This document shows positions 13,942-22,245 of a DNA stretch of 30,322 nucleotides, piece after piece (position 1 is the stretch's first letter; each line of letters opens with the position of its first letter). A model generated the notes under the pieces. It searched no databases. It was not told the origin of the DNA and saw only the letters and a list, made by a program, of their open reading frames with translations. Origin of the DNA: JAZDOK01 sp043798715 (GTDB lineage Bacteria > Vulcanimicrobiota > JAZDOK01); contig JAZDOK010000087.1 of NCBI GenBank assembly GCA_043798715.1, positions 1-30,322 on the forward strand, read 5' to 3'. A program made the translations under genes and the position numbers.

Positions 13942-15993
13942 TTACGGAGTCTGGGGTATCCTCTGCGCTATGGATTCCTTCATGGCGTCGTTGAAATAGT
14001 CCAGCGGGGCCAGAAAAGCCGTGGCCCGCCGCAGGGCATGACGGCGGGGCGAACCGCAGGGAACGCATTTTTTATCCCTGATATCGCTCGATCCGCATTG
14101 CAGGCATTCTTCAAGTGGGAAGCTGAATCCGCCGTAGCCGATGCCGGAGGCCTTCATCGTCCGTATGATTCCTTCCAATTTGGAGACGTCTTCTCCCGGG
14201 CCGGCAAGTTCAACGAAGCTGAAGTGTCCGCCGGGGCAGAGGCGGTGGTAGGCTCCCTCGACGCCCAGTTTTTCCTCGACTGTAATCGGGTGATTTCCCG
14301 GGATCTGAAAGCTTCCGTTGTAGTAGATCTTATCGGTGACCCGCGGGATGACCCCGAATTCATGGCGGTCCAGAAGAGGAAATCTCCCTCCGGCGTTCTC
14401 TGCCGTCGATGCCGATAAGACGATGTTGGCGGCGTGCTTGTCGGCGGCTTTCCCGACCGCGTCTTTAAGAAAACTGACGATCTCAAGGCCCAGGCTCCGG
14501 GCTTTTTCATCCTCCCCGTGGTGCTTGCCCGTGAGGAGAATGAGGGTCTCGGCCAGGCCGATGAATCCGATGGATAAAATGCCGTTCTTGATGGCGTCGG
14601 CGATATCGCTCTCGGGCTCCAGGTGGTCTGAGCCCAGGTAGAGTTTTTCGCCCATCAGGAACGGTAATTCCTGGGCTTTCAGGTGGGAGAGAATTTCAAA
14701 GCGGTGCATGAGCTGCTTGCCGGTGAGGGAGACAATCCGTTCCAGCTCTTTCATGAAGGAAGAGAGAAGGTAACTTTTTCTTTTGTGGACGACTTTGAGA
14801 GCGGCGCGGGGCAGGTTGATGGTGATCAGGGCGATCTCTCCCCTCCCGGAGCCGGAGGCATCGCCGCAGCGGTTTTCGGCTATTCTTGCTCCGGACCCGA
14901 AGTAAGAGACTTCTGATCCGGCCTCCGCGTTTAGAGCGGCGTCCATAAAGCTGAAGGTGGGGTTCATCCGGCGCGAAGAGACGGCTAGTGCCATCTGAAA
15001 GAGGTCATAGTTGGGATCGGAGGCATTCAGGTTGATCCCCTCTTTGAGGCGGAAGATGACTTGGGGGAAAAGGGGAGTTTCACCCCTTCCTAGTCCTTTT
15101 TGCATGGCCATGAGGACCGCCTTGGTGATCGACCGCCCCCAGGGGGAAGTGTCGGCGCCGAGATTGAGGGAGCTGAAGGGCACCTGGGCCCCGACCCGGG
15201 AGTACATCGAGTTTAAATTATAGATAAGGCCCTCCATGGCCTGAAAGGTGGCCTCTTCGCCGTCGCTGAAGTGGTCCTCGGCAAAGCGGGCCAGATCCCG
15301 GTCAAAAGCGGGAAAAGACTGGCCGCCGGTCATGTCGTTCTGGCATCCCTGGAGGATGATGGCCGCCTGGGCCGCCGCCGTCGCCATTCTTTTCGGGGGG
15401 CGCATGAAGCCATAGCCGGCGCAGAAGCCGTTCTCAAGGAGTTTCAAAAGAGGGATCTGCATAGAGTGGACTGTTTTGCCGTAATAATCCAGGTCGTGGA
15501 TATGGCAATCTCCCCGCCGGTGAGCCTCGGAGTAATGGGCCGGGATGAGGCGGCTCAGGTAGAAGTTCTGGCTGGCCGCCGAGGCTATCTTGAGCATCTT
15601 GGCGCTTGGGGAATTAAAGACGTACTTGTATTCCCGGGGTGTCTCCCGGAGGATTTCCTCCACGGTATCCATGAGCTCAGAGCGACCATCCCGGATACTC
15701 GTTCTCTTGGCTCGATACAGAATGAAGGCCTTGGCCGTATCCACCTGGTCTTCTTTTATGAGCGCCCGCTCCACGATGTCCTGGATTTCCTCAACCTGCG
15801 GGACGGTGCCAACGAGAGAGGCCTCCATGTCCGCGAGGACCTTATTTGAGAGATTTTCGGCCAGTTTCGGGTCGTCCACTCCGGTAGCGAAGAAAGATTT
15901 CTGTATGGCCTGGGTGATCTTGGCCTGATCAAATTTGACCAGACGGCCGTCCCTTTTGCGAATAACGGGAAAATGTTCGTTTTTGTGAGGCAT
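13942..15993 (-). CDS. Anaerobic ribonucleotide reductase (NrdD) homologue lacking radical residues
   Basis: 683 residues, full NrdD length. Residues ~5-95 are an ATP-cone (VIRKRDGRLVKFDQAKI). Class III landmarks follow: GDCHIHDLDYYGKT, GFMRPPKRMATAA, QNDMTGGQSFPAFD, INLPRAAL and GGHFSFVEL. The C-terminal zinc site is intact (C630, C633, C643, C646). However, the glycyl-radical motif RxxGY reads RRATAFL, with Ala659 (codon GCT at 14017-14019) in place of glycine. The thiyl-radical position (MGCRT in the family) reads FGSGA (Ser367), and the NCC/NC position reads HSM (Ser177). An AGGAGGG ten bases before ATG 15993 supports the start. No nrdG activase is in the window. It is probably a nucleotide-binding pseudoenzyme. 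Confidence 0.85.
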   Translation of the reverse strand: MPHKNEHFPVIRKRDGRLVKFDQAKITQAIQKSFFATGVDDPKLAENLSNKVLADMEASLVGTVPQVEEIQDIVERALIKEDQVDTAKAFILYRAKRTSIRDGRSELMDTVEEILRETPREYKYVFNSPSAKMLKIASAASQNFYLSRLIPAHYSEAHRRGDCHIHDLDYYGKTVHSMQIPLLKLLENGFCAGYGFMRPPKRMATAAAQAAIILQGCQNDMTGGQSFPAFDRDLARFAEDHFSDGEEATFQAMEGLIYNLNSMYSRVGAQVPFSSLNLGADTSPWGRSITKAVLMAMQKGLGRGETPLFPQVIFRLKEGINLNASDPNYDLFQMALAVSSRRMNPTFSFMDAALNAEAGSEVSYFGSGARIAENRCGDASGSGRGEIALITINLPRAALKVVHKRKSYLLSSFMKELERIVSLTGKQLMHRFEILSHLKAQELPFLMGEKLYLGSDHLEPESDIADAIKNGILSIGFIGLAETLILLTGKHHGEDEKARSLGLEIVSFLKDAVGKAADKHAANIVLSASTAENAGGRFPLLDRHEFGVIPRVTDKIYYNGSFQIPGNHPITVEEKLGVEGAYHRLCPGGHFSFVELAGPGEDVSKLEGIIRTMKASGIGYGGFSFPLEECLQCGSSDIRDKKCVPCGSPRRHALRRATAFLAPLDYFNDAMKESIAQRIPQTP

Positions 15994-16087
15994 GTGAAAT
16001 CGCCCTCCTGGATGAAAGAAATAAAGTTCATGGCATTTCTCCAGCGAAAAGTAAATCTCCTTGTGGAAGTTATTCTGCTGATTTTGC

Positions 16088-16102
16088 GCCCTTTATCAGG
16101 GC
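16088..16102 (-). terminator. Weak hairpin at the end of the NAGPA-domain gene
   Basis: On the minus strand GCCCT-GATAA-AGGGC is followed by GCAAAATC, and the stop codon lies in its loop. The 5-bp stem and poor T-tract make it a tentative call. Confidence 0.3.
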
Positions 16103-17925
16103 TGGTTCAGAAATTCGAAGCTCTGGACGAGGTTGTTGAAGTATGGAGTGAAACTGGAGTAGGTCTCCGCATAGGTTGTCAGGCTGATGATGTAGGCCCA
16201 CTCTCCCCGTATGAAATATCTGGATCTTATTCCGTAGCAGCGTCCCATGGAAATCTTTTCATACATGGCGTCGTAGGAGGGCAGGCCCGCCATGGTGGTC
16301 TCAACGCCGAGCACGAATTTCATGAAGGTGCCGGAGGTGAACTCGGACTCGAATTCCTGCGGGGTCGGGTTTCCTTTCAATGGAACCGCCTGGATTGAGA
16401 GCAGGGCCGAGGCCTCCGGATTGGTTATGTTCAGGGCCAGTTTTTCGCTCTCTTCCGCCAGTGTCCAGTTTTCAGGGATGGAGAAGGAAAACCCGAGGCC
16501 ATCCACGATATAGCGGTTAACCTCTATTCTTCCGGAGAATCCCGCGGCTGCCTTTGGGAGCCCCTCCAGATTTTCGCCGTTTTCCTGGCCGCCGGCCAGC
16601 ACGACCTGCTTGAATTCGGCTGCGGAGGCCAGCTTTTTTTCCTCGGATGCCCGATCCTGGTCTCCCATGTCCGAGTATGCCAGGGCGAGGCCGGCATGGG
16701 CCGCAGCCAGATCCTGGTCATATTCAAGGGCTTTGTTGTACAGGGACACCGTCTGGTCGGATGCCTTCCTCTGCAGGGAGCAGTCGGCGGCCTCCAGGAA
16801 AGCATGGGCGGCATTTTTAAGATCGCCGGCGGCGCCAAAGGCATCCCCGAGGGCGATCAGGATCCCGGTATTGGATTTGTCCAGGTCCCTGGCCGCCTGG
16901 AATTTCTCAATGGCTTCATCGTACCGGCCCTGTTCCGACAGGTCTCGTCCCTCGGCCAGGAGTTGTTCCCAGCCGGGGGGTATCTCCGGCTGGGATGAAA
17001 TCTCTCCTCCCGACGCGGCTCCTCCGGGTGGGACCTGGACCTGGGCCTGTGCTTTTGGAGAGATCGCCGCGATCTTCCCGGCTTTGGCTGCTCCAATGGC
17101 TGGTTTTTCCGTGGCGACTTTTTTGCTACCGGAAGTTTTGCTTCCGGCTTTCCCGGTCGCCGTATTTTTGGGAACCAGGGCGGCGGTTGGCTTGGCCGCG
17201 TCGTAAGCAAGAATGATGTTGGTCAGTTTCCTGGAGGGCTGAAAAAGGTACTTTCCCCTGTAATAAAAAGCCATGGAAGCCCCGGCGTCCAGGTTCATGG
17301 CCTCAACGCATCCCAGGCGTCTCATGACTTCGCCCCAGGCCGGGAGGGAGAGAATATTGGCGGTGGCCGCCAGCAGAAGTTTATTCGCCCTGGTGACGCC
17401 GATTCCGATTCGGGCGGTGCATCCGAGGACGTGGGGATCCCGGAAGCCCTCATCTTTCGGATTCACGTCCAATTTGCCATCGTGGACCAGGGTCGGGCCG
17501 CTGCCGAGAACGGTCTTGAATCCCGTCCAGTCCTGATGGCGCCCCCATTCCACCCGCTTAAAGACGATCTTGTTTTTCTCATCAAGAGCCAGCACGGTCC
17601 CCATCATGCCTTCGTAGAGGGTTTTCCCCCCAACGACGATATCTCCCACCGGGTAAAGGGATCGGGTTGAAAAATAGGTACCGGTGACGGCGACGGCGGG
17701 CCTGGTTTTCCTGACCATGGAGGAAAACGGTTCGTGCGTGCCGGGGAATCCGCTGGCCACTTGGATCGAAAGCTCCGGCGCGGCGTTTAAATCAACGGTC
17801 ACGACGTTGACACTGCTTCCGAGGACGCTCTCGACGGAGTACCGGATGGCCGAGGCGAAAGAGGGCGAAGAAAGAAGAAAGCCAAGGACTAAAAGCAGAA
17901 AAAATATTTTGCCATGCTTCCTCAT
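16096..17925 (-). CDS. Exported NAGPA (DUF2233)-TPR-DcrB/PsbP-like fusion protein
   Basis: 609 residues. The signal peptide is ~1-25 (cut near SFASA). Residues ~35-245 are a phosphodiester glycosidase/NAGPA domain, with TARIGIGVTRANKLLLA and GCVEAMNLDAGASMAFYYRG; the family's EAMNLDGGGS is slightly altered to DAGAS. A Lys/Ala/Pro linker (~246-312) leads to TPR-like repeats (~315-435: GRYDEAIEKFQAARDLD, AVSLYNKALEYDQDLAAAHAG-like helices). Residues ~470-609 resemble the DcrB/DUF1795-PsbP fold (GFSFSIPENWTLAEE). Domains of this kind hydrolyse or bind exopolysaccharide phosphodiesters in the periplasm or at the surface. It lies 73 bases downstream of the DUF4384 gene on the same strand, so probably one transcript. 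Confidence 0.8.
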   Translation of the reverse strand: MRKHGKIFFLLLVLGFLLSSPSFASAIRYSVESVLGSSVNVVTVDLNAAPELSIQVASGFPGTHEPFSSMVRKTRPAVAVTGTYFSTRSLYPVGDIVVGGKTLYEGMMGTVLALDEKNKIVFKRVEWGRHQDWTGFKTVLGSGPTLVHDGKLDVNPKDEGFRDPHVLGCTARIGIGVTRANKLLLAATANILSLPAWGEVMRRLGCVEAMNLDAGASMAFYYRGKYLFQPSRKLTNIILAYDAAKPTAALVPKNTATGKAGSKTSGSKKVATEKPAIGAAKAGKIAAISPKAQAQVQVPPGGAASGGEISSQPEIPPGWEQLLAEGRDLSEQGRYDEAIEKFQAARDLDKSNTGILIALGDAFGAAGDLKNAAHAFLEAADCSLQRKASDQTVSLYNKALEYDQDLAAAHAGLALAYSDMGDQDRASEEKKLASAAEFKQVVLAGGQENGENLEGLPKAAAGFSGRIEVNRYIVDGLGFSFSIPENWTLAEESEKLALNITNPEASALLSIQAVPLKGNPTPQEFESEFTSGTFMKFVLGVETTMAGLPSYDAMYEKISMGRCYGIRSRYFIRGEWAYIISLTTYAETYSSFTPYFNNLVQSFEFLNQP

Positions 17926-17998
17926 TGTCCCAACCTTCTGGATTCTTACCTGTCTCTGCGCGCTCTGCGTCTCAGCGGTGTTCCAACGTCTTCTGTCT

Positions 17999-18961
17999 TC
18001 ACTTCGGCGCCAGGAAAAACTTGATCTTCTGGCTGCTCCAGGGGCCGCTTTCTTTCAGTTTAAGCCTGACGTCCCGGCTGAAGGATTTCGGGCTGGACTT
18101 AAGTTCAGGGAAGGCCTCTTTTTTGACCAGTTCCTCGAAGTTCGTGGCGACCCCGAAGGGTTTGTCGGTGGCCAGGGCATAAATGTATTCGACGCCGCCT
18201 TTGCCCTCGACCTGAAAGTCGTATGGGGCGTCTTCGTCCGGGATGGAGTAAACCTGCTCGGCTTTTACGAAATTGTCACGGGTAAAATTGTTTGGAAAGA
18301 GCAGGTTTACCTTTCCTTCAGTATTAATGTTGCAGATGGTCACGTAGCAGTCTTTGTCGGCCTTGAAGAATATCTTCATCGTGTCTTCGTTTTTGTAGGT
18401 GGGATTTTCTCCCTTGTCCAGCCAGAGGCTGATGGCGGCATCCCCGCCCCCCGCCTGGGGCAGGTCGAGCTTACTCTCCATGACGATAAACTTTTTTGTT
18501 ATTTTGTTGCAAACCCTCTGGGCCAGTTGTTCCACGAGGAAAAACTCATCCTGTTCGGCGCCGTTGACATTGTCGGTCAATATTATCTTTGCGCTTTTCA
18601 GGTCGGTAAGGCGGGCGTTGACGGTGATTCTGCCGTATTCTTTTTTCACATTGCCCATAACCAGGTGGGTGGCCCCTGTGCGGTTGAGGAGGGTCTGGCA
18701 ATCCTTTTTGCCCAGAATGCTTCCCGTTTTAATCTCCCTCAGGATTTTGTCGAGCTGGCTCGTCTCGACCATATTAAGGTTTCCGGACTTGCCGAGGTCG
18801 GTCGTCAGAGTCTCGGTCACGTCGCCGTTCTGAGTGTCTCCCCTCAGGGTGGCCACCCCGATGGTCATGGTGGATGATTCCTCGCTTCGTGCCGGGAGGG
18901 AAATCTGGGAGAAGAATAGGAGGAATAGAAAAGTGACACAGTAAAATCTCTTGATTTTCAC
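17999..18961 (-). CDS. Exported CsgG/TolB-like plus DUF4384 protein
   Basis: 320 residues from GTG 18961, where AGGAGGT lies eight bases upstream; the frame is open further but without an SD. A signal peptide (~1-28, ending PARSEES) is followed by residues ~30-165 that resemble the CsgG/curli-assembly-like N-domain (MTIGVATLRGD, LNMVETSQLDKILREI, GATHLVMGNVKKEYGRITVNARLTD). Residues ~190-310 match DUF4384 (FKADKDCYVTICNINTEG, NLLFPN, QVYSIP). Such proteins sit in the periplasm or outer-membrane region and are often found near LPP20/FlgT-like genes, as here. It is divergent from the LPP20-like gene at 19128. Confidence 0.78.
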   Translation of the reverse strand: MKIKRFYCVTFLFLLFFSQISLPARSEESSTMTIGVATLRGDTQNGDVTETLTTDLGKSGNLNMVETSQLDKILREIKTGSILGKKDCQTLLNRTGATHLVMGNVKKEYGRITVNARLTDLKSAKIILTDNVNGAEQDEFFLVEQLAQRVCNKITKKFIVMESKLDLPQAGGGDAAISLWLDKGENPTYKNEDTMKIFFKADKDCYVTICNINTEGKVNLLFPNNFTRDNFVKAEQVYSIPDEDAPYDFQVEGKGGVEYIYALATDKPFGVATNFEELVKKEAFPELKSSPKSFSRDVRLKLKESGPWSSQKIKFFLAPK

Positions 18962-19127
18962 GAAATCCCACCTCCTGAAAAAATCCTTGAGAAAACCGCC
19001 CGAATATCCCGAACATAAGGTAACGATCCCGTCAAAACTTCTGCAGACAGAAGGAATATCCCTTCTCAAGTAGAATAGAGCCTGCGTCGGGAACGACAGG
19101 GTGGAATTTGTGAGGAGGAAGAGGAAA

Positions 19128-20189
19128 ATGAAAAGGGCGTATCAATCAGGCGTGTTTCTTCTGGCGCTGGGAATCTCTCTGTTCTTTTTCTCTTTGACGG
19201 GAGCGGGTTTTCTTCTCCGCGCCGAGACCTCGCCTACATTTGGAGTGGATCTCAACAAGGTGGAGGTCTTTACCGAGAAAGGGGCCGCCGAAAAAAGCAT
19301 GATGAACTGGACTGACGGCTACGTCACGGTGAAGGGCCTGGGTCTGCCCCTCCGAAAAGCAAGCCCCGCCCAGGTCAAACCCACCGCCAGGCGGGCCGCC
19401 GTAGTGGATGGCCAGAGAAACCTGGCGGAGACCATCGCCGGGGTGCGGGTGACCTCGGAGACGACGGTGAAAAACATGGAATTGCAAAGCGATGTCGTCA
19501 GGACGTCCTTAAAGGCTTTCGTAAAGGGAGCCGAGGTGCTGAATGAGAAAATGCTCCCCGACGGGACCTGCGAAGTCACCATGCGGGCGCCCATATGGGG
19601 GATCAAGAGCCTCAACGAAATCATCCTCCCGGCCTGTTCAGAGCAGGAAGGAATGACATCACCTCCGCCTGCCGAACCAGATACTTCCCCATCCGGGGAG
19701 GAGGCCACCGGGGTGGTTATCGTCCTTCCCGAAAACAGGAAAGCCAATCCGGCCCTGATCACGGAGGTTTATCCTGAGGGGCAGAAAGAGCCGGTCTATG
19801 ATCTCGGGGAAGTCTCGCCTTCTTCAGCATCGACTGACGGTACGGCCCTTCATCTGAATCTCAAGCCTGAGAAAGGCCCCGGAGGTTGCCGCTCTCCCTG
19901 GCACCTCGCCGGGCTTGATCTTCCGTCTCTTCTATTGGCCCGGGCTGCCTGGGCCGATCCGGTGACCCGCTCCAAGCTGGAGCGCCGGGCCGGGAAGAGA
20001 CCCCTCTTTATCCAGGCGGTCTCCGCCAGGGGAAAGCTGGGTAGCGCCATCGTGGTGAGCCAGAAGGATGCCGCCCGCATCACCGCGGCCAATGCGGGAA
20101 GCGGATGTCTGAAAGACGCCAGAGTGGTCGTCCTTCATCGTAGCGGAATCATCAAGGGCGAAATTCCCCTCCATCTCTCCGCCAGGTAA
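19128..20189 (+). CDS. Exported LPP20/FlgT-N-like protein, cyclase-linked
   Basis: 353 residues from ATG 19128 (GAGGAGG upstream; GTG 19101 lacks a spaced SD). A hydrophobic signal anchor spans ~5-35. Residues ~60-165 are an LPP20-like domain: ARRAAVVDGQRNLAETIAGV, TSETTVKNMELQSDVVRTSL, a GAEVL strand and CEVTMRAPIWG. Residues ~195-350 form a second region with LIT-x-VYPEG and a C-terminal SARGKLGSAIVVSQKDAARI, unlike the related protein at 22246 in length and composition. The adenylate cyclase starts six bases after the stop, so the two are one operon. It is probably a periplasmic partner or sensor for the cyclase. Confidence 0.72.
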   Translation: MKRAYQSGVFLLALGISLFFFSLTGAGFLLRAETSPTFGVDLNKVEVFTEKGAAEKSMMNWTDGYVTVKGLGLPLRKASPAQVKPTARRAAVVDGQRNLAETIAGVRVTSETTVKNMELQSDVVRTSLKAFVKGAEVLNEKMLPDGTCEVTMRAPIWGIKSLNEIILPACSEQEGMTSPPPAEPDTSPSGEEATGVVIVLPENRKANPALITEVYPEGQKEPVYDLGEVSPSSASTDGTALHLNLKPEKGPGGCRSPWHLAGLDLPSLLLARAAWADPVTRSKLERRAGKRPLFIQAVSARGKLGSAIVVSQKDAARITAANAGSGCLKDARVVVLHRSGIIKGEIPLHLSAR

Positions 20190-20195
20190 CAACCG

Positions 20196-22076
20196 ATGAA
20201 AAAAATTCCTGCCTGGGAGATCCTCCTTGCGGCGGTCTTCATCTGCGTTGTTTTTTATCTGGGTGGTTTCAACCGGCTCGAACTCATGACGATGGATGCC
20301 AGAATGAACCTGGCCGGCCCCCGGACCCCTCCCCCGGAAGTCGTCATGGTGGCTATCGACGAGGCGAGCTTTACCCACCTCAGACAAAAATGGCCGTGGC
20401 CGGCCTCTTACCACGCCAGGGTCATTGACCGCATAGCCTCCTTCGGGGCCAAAGTAATCTCCTTTGACATCTCCTTTGCGGAACCCGGGCCTTCCCCGGC
20501 GGAAGATCTCCTTCTGGGGAAGGCCATAGCCCGAGCCGGTAATGTGGTGGCCGCGGTCTTTACCGTTCCCGAGCCGGTACTTCCTATTGATCCGGTCTGG
20601 GACAACGCCGCCGGCATTGCCTTCGTGGATCTCCTGGCCGACTCGGACGGAGTCATCCGGCGCATCATGCCGGTCGCCGACCTGGCTCCGGATCCATCCG
20701 GGCAAATGCTCAATCAGCCGGCCCTCACCCTGGGGCTGGAGGTCTATCGGGAAGGATTCGACCCTGAGGGGAAGCTGGATCTCAGCAATAAAAGGTTTTT
20801 TTCGCTTGGCGCTCTCCGCGTCCCGCTCGACCGGGATGGGGGATTTTTTGTTCGATATTTCGGCGGTGACGGCTCTTTCACCAGTATCCCGTATTACAAA
20901 GTGCTTAGCGGAGAGGTAAAAGCCGGGCAGTTCAAAGACAAGCTGGTCATCATCGGGGCCACCGCCCAGGCCTTTCATGACAACTTTTCCACACCCTTCC
21001 GAAAGGATGATCTTCAGACGCCCGGAATGGAGATCCACGCCAACGTTCTGGGAACCCTGATGGGCCGCCGCTTTCTCTGCAGACTGCCGCTCTGGCTCTC
21101 TCTGGCTCTGGTACTCGCGCTCTCTCTTCTCTCGGGCTATCTCTTCTTCAGGGGCGGCCCTGAGAAGAAGGGGATCTTTCTCCTCGTCTTCCTTCTGGCC
21201 CTAGTTCTTATGGGCTCTTATTTCCTTTATACCGGGGCCGGGCTTCTCCTCGACCTCGTCCCGATGCTGGCGGGGCCCTCCCTTGAATTCATCGTCCTGC
21301 TCGGAGTGGTTCTCTCCCGGGAAAAACGCGAAAAAGCGGTCATTCGGGAGACTTTCGGCAAGTATGTCTCCGAACCGGTCCAGAAGTGGCTGATGGAAAA
21401 CCCCGGCTACGAGCAGCGCCTTGGGGGGGAGATGCGCGACGTCTCCATCCTCTTCGCCGACATCAATGATTTTGTGCCCATGACCGAATCCCTGGGAGCC
21501 GAGGCGACCATCCGGGCGCTGAACGAGTATTTCACCAGGATCGTGGATATCATCAGCCGGCACGGGGGCACGGTTAAGCAGTTCGTCGGAGATGAGATCA
21601 TGGTCATGTTCGGGGCCCCGGCGGACCAGCCGGATCATACAAAGTTGGCGGTCCAGACGGCCATCGACATTATCAATGACCTCAAGAGCCTTAAGGAAGA
21701 GATCCGTGCCCAGGGCGGGCGTCCCTTCTGGATAAAGGTTGGGCTCAACAGCGGGCTCTGCGTGTGCGGAAACATCGGATCTCTAAAGCGCATGGAATAC
21801 TCGGTGATCGGGGATGTGGTCAATTTCGCCTCCCGCATCATGGGACAGAACAAGGCCTGCGACACGACCATCCTGGTCAGCCCGAGCGTCTACGAGCGGA
21901 CCCGGAATGAATTCGACTACCGCGAACAGGGCTCCCGGAAACTAAAGGGCAAGGCCGCCGAGATGATTGTCTATGAATTGCTGGGTAGAAAAGACAGCCC
22001 GCCGGAGCTTAAGGTCAGCTACACCTATGGAGGCCAGTTGAGGGAGGATTCTCAGCCTGCGCCTCCTCCTGCCTGA
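20196..22076 (+). CDS. CHASE2-domain class III adenylate cyclase
   Basis: 626 residues. TM1 is ~8-23 and the extracytoplasmic CHASE2 sensor is ~30-290 (VVMVAIDEASFTHL, ASFGAKVISFDISF, LVIIGATAQ-type motifs). Three further TM segments span ~297-370. The catalytic domain is ~410-595: metal-binding Asp422 (FADINDF) and Asp466 (GDEIMVMFGAP), adenine-selecting Lys461 and Asp540, transition-state Asn543 and Arg547 (VVNFASR). All key residues are present, so it should make cAMP in response to a periplasmic signal. The tail (~600-626) is Pro-rich. It is coupled to the LPP20-like gene six bases upstream, and the terminator stem includes the stop codon region. Confidence 0.93.
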   Translation: MKKIPAWEILLAAVFICVVFYLGGFNRLELMTMDARMNLAGPRTPPPEVVMVAIDEASFTHLRQKWPWPASYHARVIDRIASFGAKVISFDISFAEPGPSPAEDLLLGKAIARAGNVVAAVFTVPEPVLPIDPVWDNAAGIAFVDLLADSDGVIRRIMPVADLAPDPSGQMLNQPALTLGLEVYREGFDPEGKLDLSNKRFFSLGALRVPLDRDGGFFVRYFGGDGSFTSIPYYKVLSGEVKAGQFKDKLVIIGATAQAFHDNFSTPFRKDDLQTPGMEIHANVLGTLMGRRFLCRLPLWLSLALVLALSLLSGYLFFRGGPEKKGIFLLVFLLALVLMGSYFLYTGAGLLLDLVPMLAGPSLEFIVLLGVVLSREKREKAVIRETFGKYVSEPVQKWLMENPGYEQRLGGEMRDVSILFADINDFVPMTESLGAEATIRALNEYFTRIVDIISRHGGTVKQFVGDEIMVMFGAPADQPDHTKLAVQTAIDIINDLKSLKEEIRAQGGRPFWIKVGLNSGLCVCGNIGSLKRMEYSVIGDVVNFASRIMGQNKACDTTILVSPSVYERTRNEFDYREQGSRKLKGKAAEMIVYELLGRKDSPPELKVSYTYGGQLREDSQPAPPPA

Positions 22077-22106
22077 GCTGAAAAGACCCCTCAGGCAGGA
22101 TTTTTT
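22067..22106 (+). terminator. Rho-independent terminator of the cyclase operon
   Basis: TCCTGCCTGAG (22067-22077) pairs perfectly with CTCAGGCAGGA (22090-22100) around a 12-base loop, followed by TTTTTT (22101-22106). The left arm overlaps the cyclase stop codon. Confidence 0.85.
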
Positions 22107-22122
22107 CATCCGGCGAAGAATA

Positions 22123-22197
22123 TTGTGTCGTCACTTATTTTAGACCTTATAAGTTCATCATCTGCGAAACGAGGTGATGTTTGCCAAGGGCGGCAAA
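22123..22197 (+). promoter_or_regulatory. Promoter and structured leader upstream of the LPP20-like gene
   Basis: TTGTGT (22123-22128) and TTATAA (22147-22152), with 18 bases between them, form a plausible promoter. Next come two perfect or near-perfect stems: CATCATC/GGTGATG (22156-22162 with 22173-22179, one G-U) and TTTGCC/GGCAAA (22180-22185 with 22192-22197, six-base loop). Another small stem, ACTG/CAGT, lies further on near 22214-22227. The leader does not fit the c-di-GMP-I, c-di-GMP-II, preQ1 or fluoride riboswitch consensus as I remember them. It could be an uncharacterised cis-RNA or an mRNA-stabilising leader. Confidence 0.35.
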
Positions 22198-22245
22198 GCA
22201 AAAACACTATGGGACTGAAATAACAGTAATGAAGGGGGAAAAAAC

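Noticed and set aside
13942..15993. Annotation as a working anaerobic ribonucleotide reductase
   Set aside because: The radical glycine and both expected cysteine positions are substituted, so activity should not be assumed despite strong overall similarity.
17684..18877. 397-codon plus-strand open frame
   Set aside because: It runs antisense across two genes with signal peptides and known domains, spanning their intergenic gap; long antisense frames are expected in GC-rich sequence.
19932..21038. 368-codon minus-strand open frame
   Set aside because: It lies opposite the LPP20-like gene end and the CHASE2 domain, with low-complexity Gly/Arg/His composition and no domain.
22156..22245. Cyclic di-GMP, preQ1 or fluoride riboswitch
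   Set aside because: Fragments such as GCAAAGC and GGTGATG recall these classes, but the order and spacing of their conserved blocks do not fit.
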